DNA from: Bacteroidales bacterium
GTDB taxonomy: Bacteria; Bacteroidota; Bacteroidia; Bacteroidales; UBA10428
DNA length: 49,949 bases
Reading direction: 5' to 3'
Assembly (NCBI GenBank): GCA_016931575.1
Contig: JAFGEO010000084.1
Coordinates: 1-49,949 of the forward strand
This document shows positions 43,613 through 49,949 of the stretch, piece by piece. Both the position numbers and the translations under genes were made by a program. Every line of letters begins with the position of its first letter. Position 1 is the stretch's first letter. The notes under the pieces are model-generated. The model was not told where the DNA came from, ran no database searches, and saw only the letters and a program-made list of their open reading frames with translations.

Positions 43613-45244
43613 ATGAAAAGACAAAGAAATTTACATCGCAGCCTCATGCTGCTGGTAATCCTGATGCTTACGCTAAAAGGGTATTCACAAGATCCCAACT
43701 TCTACATCTACCTGTGCTTTGGCCAATCTAATATGGAAGGCCAGGGAACTATTGAAGCTCAGGACCAGATTGAAGCGGAGCGCCTCGAACTGCTCCAGGC
43801 ACTGGATTGTTCTAACCTGAGCCGCGACAGTGGGGTATGGTATCCTGCTATAGCACCAACCAGCCGCTGCTGGAACGGACTTTCACCGGCCGATTACTTT
43901 GGTCGCACCATGGTTGCCAATCTTCCCGACAGCATCCGTGTGGGAATAGTGAATGTATCCGTCGGAGGGTGCAAGATTGAACTTTATGACAAGGACGGCT
44001 ACCAGGATTATGTGAGCAGCGTTACGGAAGACTGGCTCATCAACATCATTAACGAATACGACGGAAACCCATACCAGTACCTGGTTGATTTGGCTAAACA
44101 AGCCCAGCAGGACGGTGTCATCAAGGGCATCCTTCTTCATCAGGGAGAGTCCAACACAAACGATGCCGACTGGCCCGCAAAAGTCCGCGATGTATATGAC
44201 AGCCTGATGGTTGACCTGAACCTCGACCCTGCAGAAATACCACTACTTGCGGGTGAAGTCGTACATGCCGACCAACAAGGGGTTTGTGCCAGTATGAATT
44301 CCATTATCGCTGCGCTTCCGGATACCCTGCCCAACTCTTATGTAATCTCCTCTAGTGGCTGTGCCGCCGCATCGGACAACCTTCATTTTAGTTCTGCAGG
44401 CTATCGCGAGCTTGGCAGGAGGTATGCTGTGCAAATGCTTTCGATCATGGGTATTGAGATGACCTCCGGACAGGGAAGCTATTCTCTGGATCTTGAAGCA
44501 GAGTGCGTGGAAGTAGGTGCAGACTGGACCTTCAAACAGGAAGACAATGCATCCAACAATGTTTTTATTACTACTAAGGACGGTACTGCAAATATCGATG
44601 AGGCACCGAACGACAGTTCAGGGGTGGTTTATTTCACATTTACTCTTGATACTGCAGGCATCTATGGTATCTATTCCCGTTGCAGGAATGTAGGTTATGC
44701 AAAAGACTCCTACTGGATCAAACTGGATGATGGCGAATTTGAATTTGTTGAGGGTCTGTCCACCGCAGGGTGGGAATGGCTGACGCTGATGAATGTTGAA
44801 CTCAGTGAAGGTGAGCACACCCTGGCATTCGGGATCTGCGAGGAAGGCACACGCCTCGACAAGGTTAACATCTCCAATTTTCTGTATGGCCCTTCCGATA
44901 AGGGTGCAGTTTCCGCGAATCTCTGCGAGCCTGCTTTCCTGACTGACCTGGGGTGCCTGGCGGGTAAAGCAGACAGCCGCTATGTGCTCGGCCAGAATTA
45001 TCCTAACCCTGTCATTGACGAAACCCGTATATCCTTCGATATCCCGGCTCAAACCTACGTTTCCCTGAAAGTGTATACTCTGCAGGGTACCGAGGTGGCT
45101 GAACTGGCTGGAAAGGAATATACTCCGGGCGGGCACATTGTTGAATTCGCCCCCGGAAATATTCCTTCGGGAACTTACTACTATGTTTTCAGGGCTGGAG
45201 ATCATACCTTGTCCGGAACCATGAACATTGTAAAAGGAAGATAA
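43613..45244 (+). CDS. SASA-type (sialate O-acetylesterase-like) carbohydrate esterase with T9SS domain
   Basis: The 543-residue secreted protein has a signal peptide ending near GYSQ (residue 26). The SASA/CE6-like SGNH domain (about 27-285) has nucleophile Ser39 in FGQSNMEGQG, the block LLHQGESNTND, and the Asp-x-x-His pair in ASDNLHFSSAGY. A beta-sandwich of carbohydrate-binding type follows (about 290-430, SLDLEAECVEVGADW). The last segment is a T9SS type-A domain (LGQNYPNPVIDETRISFD to NIPSGTYYYVF). It probably deacetylates pectin or xylan outside the cell and complements the CE8 and PL1 enzymes. Only a weak double hairpin follows as terminator. Confidence 0.9.
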   Translation: MKRQRNLHRSLMLLVILMLTLKGYSQDPNFYIYLCFGQSNMEGQGTIEAQDQIEAERLELLQALDCSNLSRDSGVWYPAIAPTSRCWNGLSPADYFGRTMVANLPDSIRVGIVNVSVGGCKIELYDKDGYQDYVSSVTEDWLINIINEYDGNPYQYLVDLAKQAQQDGVIKGILLHQGESNTNDADWPAKVRDVYDSLMVDLNLDPAEIPLLAGEVVHADQQGVCASMNSIIAALPDTLPNSYVISSSGCAAASDNLHFSSAGYRELGRRYAVQMLSIMGIEMTSGQGSYSLDLEAECVEVGADWTFKQEDNASNNVFITTKDGTANIDEAPNDSSGVVYFTFTLDTAGIYGIYSRCRNVGYAKDSYWIKLDDGEFEFVEGLSTAGWEWLTLMNVELSEGEHTLAFGICEEGTRLDKVNISNFLYGPSDKGAVSANLCEPAFLTDLGCLAGKADSRYVLGQNYPNPVIDETRISFDIPAQTYVSLKVYTLQGTEVAELAGKEYTPGGHIVEFAPGNIPSGTYYYVFRAGDHTLSGTMNIVKGR

Positions 45245-45265
45245 GCTTCCTTTATATACCATAAC

Positions 45266-45304
45266 AAGCCCTTTTCTGAGTGTGGATTACTCAGTTTGGG
45301 GCTT
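45266..45304 (+). terminator. Possible terminator after the SASA esterase gene
   Basis: AAGCCC (45266-45271) pairs with GGGCTT (45299-45304), and within it CTGAGT (45276-45281) pairs with ACTCAG (45289-45294). The double stem starts 21 nt after the stop codon, but no immediate T-run follows, so the call is tentative. Confidence 0.45.
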
Positions 45305-45395
45305 ATTATGTTAACTGCTTTTTTCCCCGCTTAATCCTGCCCGGAATTCCAATAAAAGCAAGCATCCACTCATTTTTTTCGGCATTGCGCAATTT

Positions 45396-45959
45396 ATGTC
45401 GTATTTTGGCAGATCAAAACTGCACCCCTTGAACCGAAAAGTAGCCGGCATATTACTATTGTTCTGTCTGATAGCTCCTTTTGCGACTACCTACGCTTAT
45501 CTGAAATACCAGAAACACCTGGTCAGAAAGGAAGTGAAACGCCAGCTTTTTGCCGGTATGGACAGGGACCGGCTGGTACTCATTAAGTTGACAGCAAAAG
45601 AATCCCGCAGACTGCTCGACTGGGAACATTCGCGGGAATTCGAGTTCCACGGGGAGATGTACGACCTGGTAGAAAAAAGTGTTCAGGCTGATACCATTTA
45701 CTATTGGTGCTGGCCCGACCATGAAGAAACACAGCTTGATAAGCAGCTCGACAGGATGGTTGACCGGGTATTGGGAACCCATCCCCAAAAAAAAGAAAGT
45801 CAGGATAAACTTCTGTCTTTCTATCAAAGTCTTTTCTTCAAAGACTTTGATACATTACTCCCCGATTGCCTGCAGGAAATCATCAATATACCATTATATA
45901 CTGAAAAGTACTTATCCATCAGGCACGCGCCTGTTCCCCCTCCTCCCCGAAGCTGCTGA
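45396..45959 (+). CDS. Unrecognised single-pass membrane protein next to a TonB receptor
   Basis: The 187-residue protein has one N-terminal helix (about 16-35, VAGILLLFCLIAPFATTYAY). It probably faces the periplasm, given the positive N-terminus. The remainder is hydrophilic with conserved-looking segments (VKRQLFAGMDRDRLVLIKLT, EFEFHGEMYDLVE, YYWCWPDHEETQLDKQLDR). The C-terminus ends in a Pro-rich stretch (APVPPPPRSC). Small membrane proteins of this shape often precede metal- or heme-type TonB-dependent receptors in Bacteroidota. Here the receptor gene starts 75 nt downstream, so cotranscription and a shared uptake role are likely. No family name can be given. Confidence 0.7.
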   Translation: MSYFGRSKLHPLNRKVAGILLLFCLIAPFATTYAYLKYQKHLVRKEVKRQLFAGMDRDRLVLIKLTAKESRRLLDWEHSREFEFHGEMYDLVEKSVQADTIYYWCWPDHEETQLDKQLDRMVDRVLGTHPQKKESQDKLLSFYQSLFFKDFDTLLPDCLQEIINIPLYTEKYLSIRHAPVPPPPRSC

Positions 45960-46034
45960 TCACATACCTGCTTTTCAGCCCGGCATTTAATGAAATGGGC
46001 TGAATACCCTATTTTTAATACTAAATATTTCACA

Positions 46035-48446
46035 ATGAAATACGTGTTTTTTTTGTGCTTATTGCTTATTCCGGCAGGTCCTTCCATTTCCCAAATCGTC
46101 ACGGTGGTAGATAAACAAACCCAGAAGCCTGTTGAATCGGTAGTGATCACCAGCAGGGAACCTCATGAATCTACACTGACCAACACTGACGGGCAGGCTG
46201 ATGTTTCTGTTTTCTCGGGAGCAGAGGAAATTCAGATCCGCCACCTCGGCTATATCACGCAGTTCAGGAGTTATCTTCAGCTGCAGGATTCCCATTACAA
46301 AATAGAGCTGGAGCAATCAAGCATGAACCTAAATCAGGTAGTGGTTTCTGCCAGTCGCTGGCAGCAAGCCTTCAGCAATGTACCTTCTACCATTTCGGTT
46401 ATTACCCCTGAAGTTGAAGCCCTCGAAAACCCCCAAACAGCGGCGGATCTGCTCGAGCTTTCGGGAAAGGTATTTATCCAGAAAAGCCAGCAGGGAGGCG
46501 GAAGCCCGATGATCCGTGGTTTTGCCACCAACCGCCTGGTGTATACCGTGGACGGTGTGCGCATGAATACAGCAATTTTCAGGGGCGGAAATATCCAGAA
46601 TGTTATTAACCTGGATCCTTTTGCCACCGAGAAAAATGAAGTCTTGTTCGGCCCCGGCTCAGTGATCTATGGCAGCGACGCCATCGGTGGTGTGATGACC
46701 TTTCTGACGCTGACACCCCGGCTTTCCATTACCAGTGAACCCGTGGTGACCGGTAAAGCCGTCACCCGGTATTCTTCGGCAAACAATGAAAAGACCGCCC
46801 ACCTGGATGTGAACCTTGGGTGGAAAAAATGGGCACTGGTCACCAGTATCAGTACCTGGAATTTTGATCACCTGCGGCAAGGCAGCAAGGGTCCGGACGA
46901 TTACATTAAGAACCTGTATGTCCAGCGCCAGGACAGCACCGATGTGGTCATCACCCAGGATGATCCGCTCCTGCAGATCCCCTCAGCCTATTCGCAGGTC
47001 AACCTGATGCAGAAGGTGCGCTTTCAGCCTTCCGGGAACTGGGATTTTCAATATGGCTTCCACTATTCCACCACCTCGGCCTATGGACGGTACGACCGTC
47101 ATAACAGGTTCAGGAACGGAACCCTCCGCTACGCAGAGTGGAACTACGGCCCCCAGTTGTGGATGATGCATAACCTCGCCGCTACCCACAAGGGGAATAA
47201 CTTGTTCTATGAAGAAATCTGCCTGCGTATTGCACAGCAAAGTTTTGAGGAAAGCAGGATCGACAGGTCGCTTAATAATGATGATCGTACCACACAGACC
47301 GAAAAGGTAAAAGCCTATTCAGCCAATTTAGACCTGGTAAAGGCGCTGGGACCAAAAAACACCCTTTACTATGGTGTTGAGTATATTCTGGATGATGTCA
47401 GCTCAGCAGGTATACTCTGCGATATCCGGACCGGGAGCGAAACCGCAGGTCCTTCGCGCTATCCTCAATCCACCTGGAGTTCCATGGCCGCCTACCTGAA
47501 TGACGCGTACCGGATTTCTGACCAGTTTAGCCTGCAGGCTGGCCTTCGATACAACCGGTTCCACCTGGAAGCAGACTTTACAGACAACCTGGAGTTTTAC
47601 CCCTTCCCATTTGCCAGTGCGGAGATCGACAAGGGGGCCCTGACCGGAAGTCTTGGAGGAGTGTGGAGACCCTCGGACAGCTGGATCATAAAAACAAATT
47701 TTGGTACAGCTTTCCGGGCACCAAACGTGGATGACATCGGTAAGGTCTTTGATTCGGAACCCGGTGCTGTCACTGTGCCTAACCCCGACCTGGAAGCTGA
47801 GTATGCCTACAATTTCGACCTGGGTATTACCAAGGTTTTCGGGGAGATTTTGAAGATGGATGTTGCGGCCTATTATACCAAGCTGCAAAATGCCCTGGTC
47901 CGCAGGGACTTTCAGTTAAATGGCCAGGACAGCATCCTTTACGGCGGAACGATGAGCAAAGTACAGGCGATACAAAATGCCGCTTTGGCAAATGTGTATG
48001 GTATCCATGCCGGAATTGAAATCAGGCTGACCCGTGACTTTACCCTGCTTTCGGATCTGAACTACCAAAAAGGCACAGAGGAGCTGGAAGATGGTACTGT
48101 CAGCCCCTCACGGCATGCCTCCCCCCTGTTTGGCATCAGCAGGCTTCGCTACCAGCACAGGAACCTGACACTGGAACTTAACACCAACTACCAGGGTGAA
48201 CGCAGCTTTGAGGACCTGCCCGCAGAAGAGCAGGCCAAGGATGAGATCTATGCCAAAGACGAAAACGGGAATAACTATTCCCCGGCATGGTATACCCTGA
48301 ATTTTATGGCCCTGTACAAGCTTAACGACACTTTCAGCATCAGCTGTGGGGTAGAAAACCTTACCGATCAGCGGTATCGGCCCTACGGCTCGGGCATCTC
48401 CGGTGCGGGAAGGAATGTTGTCCTCTCGCTGAGGGCGCAATTTTAG
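46035..48446 (+). CDS. TonB-dependent outer-membrane receptor, heme/hemoglobin type
   Basis: I start at the ATG at 46035 (803 residues), which gives a signal peptide (MKYVFFLCLLLIPAGPSISQ). An N-terminal carboxypeptidase-like beta-sandwich follows (about 21-95). The plug (about 100-225) has NLNQVVVSASRWQQAFSNVP, GGGSPMIRGFATNRLVYTVD and VLFGPGSVIYGSDAIGGVM. A 22-strand barrel ends in aromatic VVLSLRAQF. TNFGTAFRAPNVDDIGKVF and a NPDLEAEYAYNFDLGITKV-type loop are characteristic of the hemoglobin/transferrin/lactoferrin receptor class. Heme or an iron complex is therefore the likely ligand, although no heme-handling gene is adjacent. It would be powered by ExbB/ExbD/TonB. A very strong hairpin follows. 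Confidence 0.9.
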   Translation: MKYVFFLCLLLIPAGPSISQIVTVVDKQTQKPVESVVITSREPHESTLTNTDGQADVSVFSGAEEIQIRHLGYITQFRSYLQLQDSHYKIELEQSSMNLNQVVVSASRWQQAFSNVPSTISVITPEVEALENPQTAADLLELSGKVFIQKSQQGGGSPMIRGFATNRLVYTVDGVRMNTAIFRGGNIQNVINLDPFATEKNEVLFGPGSVIYGSDAIGGVMTFLTLTPRLSITSEPVVTGKAVTRYSSANNEKTAHLDVNLGWKKWALVTSISTWNFDHLRQGSKGPDDYIKNLYVQRQDSTDVVITQDDPLLQIPSAYSQVNLMQKVRFQPSGNWDFQYGFHYSTTSAYGRYDRHNRFRNGTLRYAEWNYGPQLWMMHNLAATHKGNNLFYEEICLRIAQQSFEESRIDRSLNNDDRTTQTEKVKAYSANLDLVKALGPKNTLYYGVEYILDDVSSAGILCDIRTGSETAGPSRYPQSTWSSMAAYLNDAYRISDQFSLQAGLRYNRFHLEADFTDNLEFYPFPFASAEIDKGALTGSLGGVWRPSDSWIIKTNFGTAFRAPNVDDIGKVFDSEPGAVTVPNPDLEAEYAYNFDLGITKVFGEILKMDVAAYYTKLQNALVRRDFQLNGQDSILYGGTMSKVQAIQNAALANVYGIHAGIEIRLTRDFTLLSDLNYQKGTEELEDGTVSPSRHASPLFGISRLRYQHRNLTLELNTNYQGERSFEDLPAEEQAKDEIYAKDENGNNYSPAWYTLNFMALYKLNDTFSISCGVENLTDQRYRPYGSGISGAGRNVVLSLRAQF

Positions 48447-48503
48447 CGGACTATTTCTTACTGCCGTGTGGCAGTTGCCACACGGCAGTAAGACCATAGT
48501 CCG
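48447..48503 (+). repeat. Large perfect hairpin after the TonB receptor gene
   Basis: A 17-bp perfect stem (48457-48473 with 48476-48492; core CTGCCGTGTGGCA) is framed by an outer 8-bp stem, CGGACTAT (48447-48454) with ATAGTCCG (48496-48503), separated by a small internal loop. There is no T-run on either side. It starts at the base after the receptor stop codon. It could act as a terminator or 3' stabiliser, or be a REP/IS-end type hairpin. Confidence 0.75.
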
Positions 48504-48566
48504 GGCAGGTGATAAATCCGTTAAACCCGGAGCATGCATACTTTAATCTTGCTGTAACGGGTTTTT

Positions 48567-48595
48567 GCACAACTTGTCCTGCCCTCCAGGCGGGA
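48567..48595 (-). repeat. GC-rich element, left inverted copy
   Basis: The reverse complement begins TCCCGCC and ends TTGTGC. It matches the plus-strand element at 49439-49465 at 23 of 27 aligned positions, with a 2-base gap. It is itself enclosed by TAACGGG (48555-48561) and CCCGTTA (48600-48606), giving a loosely attC-like fold of 52 nt. The two copies flank an AT-rich pair of genes. Confidence 0.5.
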
Positions 48596-48791
48596 GACCC
48601 CCGTTATCACCAATGGTAAAAAAAGACATGGCCAATTCAGACAGACACGAGTAAAAAAATCGATGTAACAGTCCCTGACATTGTAAAATTCAGTAATATT
48701 ATATAACAAAGTGGAGGCTAGCGACCACTGGAAAAACGGGGCGAAACCGAAAAGCCAAACGAGTAGGCACAAACTAATTAAGTTAAAAGAA

Positions 48792-49193
48792 ATGAAAACA
48801 ATCAAAATTTTAGCAATAATTGGAGTGGTGGCACTAATGACCTCTTGTGTAAGTACCGCCAGGTTTCCTGTTTCGGGTACAGTCCCTGCTGCGGATATTA
48901 CCGCCATAAAAAAACAAGACAAGAATAAAAATTTTGTTATTGAATTAACAGCAAGTAATTTAGCTGAAGCAAGCAGGCTGAATCCACCAAAAAGCAATTA
49001 TAGCGTTTGGATTGTAACAGAGAATGGGATGATAAAAAATATTGGTCAGTTAACCAACAAAAATGCCAAAAAATCTGTACTTAAAACCGTGACACCATTT
49101 AATGTAAAAGAAATTTTCATTACAGCCGAAGACCAGGGAAATCTAACTTATCCTACTGGTATTGAAATTTCACGCACAACTTTTAATGAATAG
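48792..49193 (+). CDS. Small lipoprotein of unknown function
   Basis: I start at the ATG at 48792 (133 residues), which opens a lipoprotein signal (MKTIKILAIIGVVALMTSC, Cys19); the frame is open 27 codons further upstream. The mature part is a compact beta-rich domain (RFPVSGTVPAADITAIKKQD, NYSVWIVTENGMIKNIGQL, KEIFITAEDQGNLTYPTG). It recalls small Bacteroidota lipoproteins found near LapA-like or stress genes, with no known activity. Codon use is visibly richer in AAA, ATT and TTA than upstream genes. It is followed 3 nt later by the LapA-like gene, so the two are one transcript. It lies inside the inverted-element pair. Confidence 0.8.
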   Translation: MKTIKILAIIGVVALMTSCVSTARFPVSGTVPAADITAIKKQDKNKNFVIELTASNLAEASRLNPPKSNYSVWIVTENGMIKNIGQLTNKNAKKSVLKTVTPFNVKEIFITAEDQGNLTYPTGIEISRTTFNE

Positions 49194-49196
49194 AAA

Positions 49197-49415
49197 ATGA
49201 GATTATTAAAAACAATTTTACTCTTACTCCTTATTGGGGTAGTTGTAATTTTCACTATTCAGAACATGGAAATAGTGAAACTAAGTTTTCTGAATGTTCA
49301 TTTAGAAATTCCCTTGTCATTTGCTAGTGGTGCAATTTACATTTTAGGAGCAATTTCAGGAGGAATTGTTTTTTCAATGCTAAAAAAACTAACCATGGAA
49401 GACTCTGATAAATAA
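49197..49415 (+). CDS. LapA-family (DUF1049) small membrane protein
   Basis: This 72-residue protein has two hydrophobic helices (about 3-22 and 42-62) and the LapA hallmark between them, FTIQNMEIVKLSFLNVHLEI, followed by PLSFASGAIYILGAISGGIV. LapA/YciS proteins sit in the inner membrane; E. coli LapA works with LapB in lipopolysaccharide assembly, but short homologues like this one lack a demonstrated role. It is cotranscribed with the small lipoprotein gene (3-nt gap). Base composition is AT-rich like its partner, in contrast to the rest of the window. Confidence 0.85.
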   Translation: MRLLKTILLLLLIGVVVIFTIQNMEIVKLSFLNVHLEIPLSFASGAIYILGAISGGIVFSMLKKLTMEDSDK

Positions 49416-49438
49416 GCATCGTTTTCATTTTCTGAATA

Positions 49439-49465
49439 TCCCGCCCGGCGCGGGACAGGTTGTGC
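49439..49465 (+). repeat. GC-rich element, right inverted copy
   Basis: This 27-nt sequence contains a 6-bp hairpin (TCCCGC 49439-49444 / GCGGGA 49450-49455) and ends GGTTGTGC. It is an inverted imperfect copy of 48567-48595. Both copies lie just outside the lipoprotein/LapA pair, whose composition differs from the region to the left. Confidence 0.5.
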
Positions 49466-49812
49466 TTAGTGTTGAACTAAACCGGGTTCAGCTTGTGGAT
49501 GATACCTTAATACACTGTGGAATCTATTTTCTTAAAATTACCTACAACGAACATTTGTCTGAAGCTTTTTCGATGATTTTCGGAATTTTCAACCCGGATA
49601 GGTGAAGTATTACGATTTGCAAAACCCAAAAGCAGTGTTTTCGACCTGTTGCCCTTCCCAACAACCGTCCCTTCACAGCCACACACATGCTTTTTTTAGC
49701 CAACCCGCCTACATTGTGCAAGGATTTTAGAATTCCGATAGGAAATCAAACTTATCAAAACAACTATATGGTTTAATATTTTAATTTTTCTAACTTTTTC
49801 TCAACTTTATAG

Positions 49813-49844
49813 TTATACAGTATAAAAATACATCGTATCTTTAC
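49813..49844 (+). promoter_or_regulatory. Promoter with palindromic operator before the toxin-like gene
   Basis: TTATAC-A-GTATAA (49813-49825) is a perfect 13-bp palindrome lying where the -33 region should be, 10 nt before a -7 box TATCTTTAC (49836-49844). The start codon follows 19 nt later. The layout fits an autoregulated toxin-antitoxin promoter, which is an inference. Confidence 0.45.
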
Positions 49845-49863
49845 ACCGAGATTAAATTTACAA

Positions 49864-49949
49864 ATGGCATCGAAACAAGAAGTTGAAAAATACTTGAAGG
49901 AACTAAAGGTGAAAATGGATATTTTCGGCATACTGTTTCTTGATGACCG
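49864..49949 (+). CDS. N-terminus of a possible MqsR-type toxin (partial)
   Basis: An ATG at 49864 opens a frame that runs off the window after 28 full codons. The visible start, MASKQEVEKYLKELKVKMDI, then FGILFLDDR, resembles the N-terminus of short Bacteroidota proteins annotated as MqsR-family toxins, which I recall as beginning with an 'xVExFLxxFKxKMxIxxIxFxDDR' pattern. The gene sits behind a palindromic promoter, as TA operons do. An antitoxin should follow outside the window. The call rests on a short segment and on memory of the family. Confidence 0.45.
   Translation, partial: MASKQEVEKYLKELKVKMDIFGILFLDD

Larger units (their letters stand above)
49416..49863. other. 448-nt AT-rich intergenic region with repeat element and promoter
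   Basis: No gene is supported here. It contains the right copy of the GC-rich element (49439-49465) and a palindromic promoter region near 49813-49844, both listed separately. The stretch between them shows no structure I can support. Confidence 0.4.

Noticed and set aside
48555-48606. Calling this a true integron attC site
   Set aside because: Only the AAC/GTT arms and palindromic shape fit; the consensus core boxes do not match and no integrase is visible, so I list it only as a repeat element.

Overview
The window comes from a member of the Bacteroidota, probably Bacteroidia of the Marinilabiliales/Bacteroidales type. The evidence is: several secreted enzymes end in type IX secretion (T9SS) sorting domains; many proteins are Cys-acylated lipoproteins; start sites follow TAnnTTTG-like -7 boxes rather than strong Shine-Dalgarno sites; and the gene neighbourhoods (rseC-rnfBCDGEA, tsaD/tamB, DUF7033 deacetylase/FemAB) are typical of the phylum. 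I saw no rRNA, tRNA, CRISPR array, transposase or phage gene.

Layout. 1-5 kb: the 5' end of an oligopeptidase B-like gene, tex, yaaA and a lipoprotein subtilase. 5.2-7.9 kb: a tightly coupled three-gene operon of a PfkB-type sugar-kinase homologue whose nucleotide-site motifs are eroded, a CBS-pair protein, and an ArsB/NhaD-type permease. This is my best candidate for an undescribed system. 8.4-14.5 kb: the Rnf ferredoxin:NAD+ oxidoreductase operon with an RseC-like first gene and a GNAT gene downstream. 14.7-18.4 kb: a secreted collagen-like protein, a SiaC-family (DUF1987) protein, a small HD (alarmone hydrolase-like) protein and TsaD. 18.4-25.2 kb: TamB, then ExbB-ExbD-TonB. 25.6-30.8 kb: a TSUP permease, then a four-gene operon (DUF7033 deacetylase, FemAB-like, NodB deacetylase, GNAT) that looks like surface-glycan or amino-sugar modification.

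31-45 kb is a pectin-degradation region: PL1 pectate lyase lipoprotein, a run of unrecognised lipoprotein or membrane genes including one frameshifted gene, a CE2-like SGNH esterase, a large discoidin/FN3/zincin protein, a CE8 pectinesterase and a SASA-type esterase. Four of these carry T9SS tails, so demethylation, deacetylation and lyase cleavage of pectin are likely to happen outside the cell. No SusC/SusD pair is present here. 45-48.4 kb holds a small membrane protein and a heme-type TonB-dependent receptor, which the ExbB/ExbD/TonB set could energise.

The last 1.5 kb is visibly more AT-rich. It holds a small lipoprotein and a LapA-like protein between two inverted copies of a 27-29 bp GC-rich element, then the 5' end of a possible MqsR-type toxin gene behind a palindromic promoter. 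It looks like an acquired segment. Functional assignments come from motif recognition by eye; no database search was possible.
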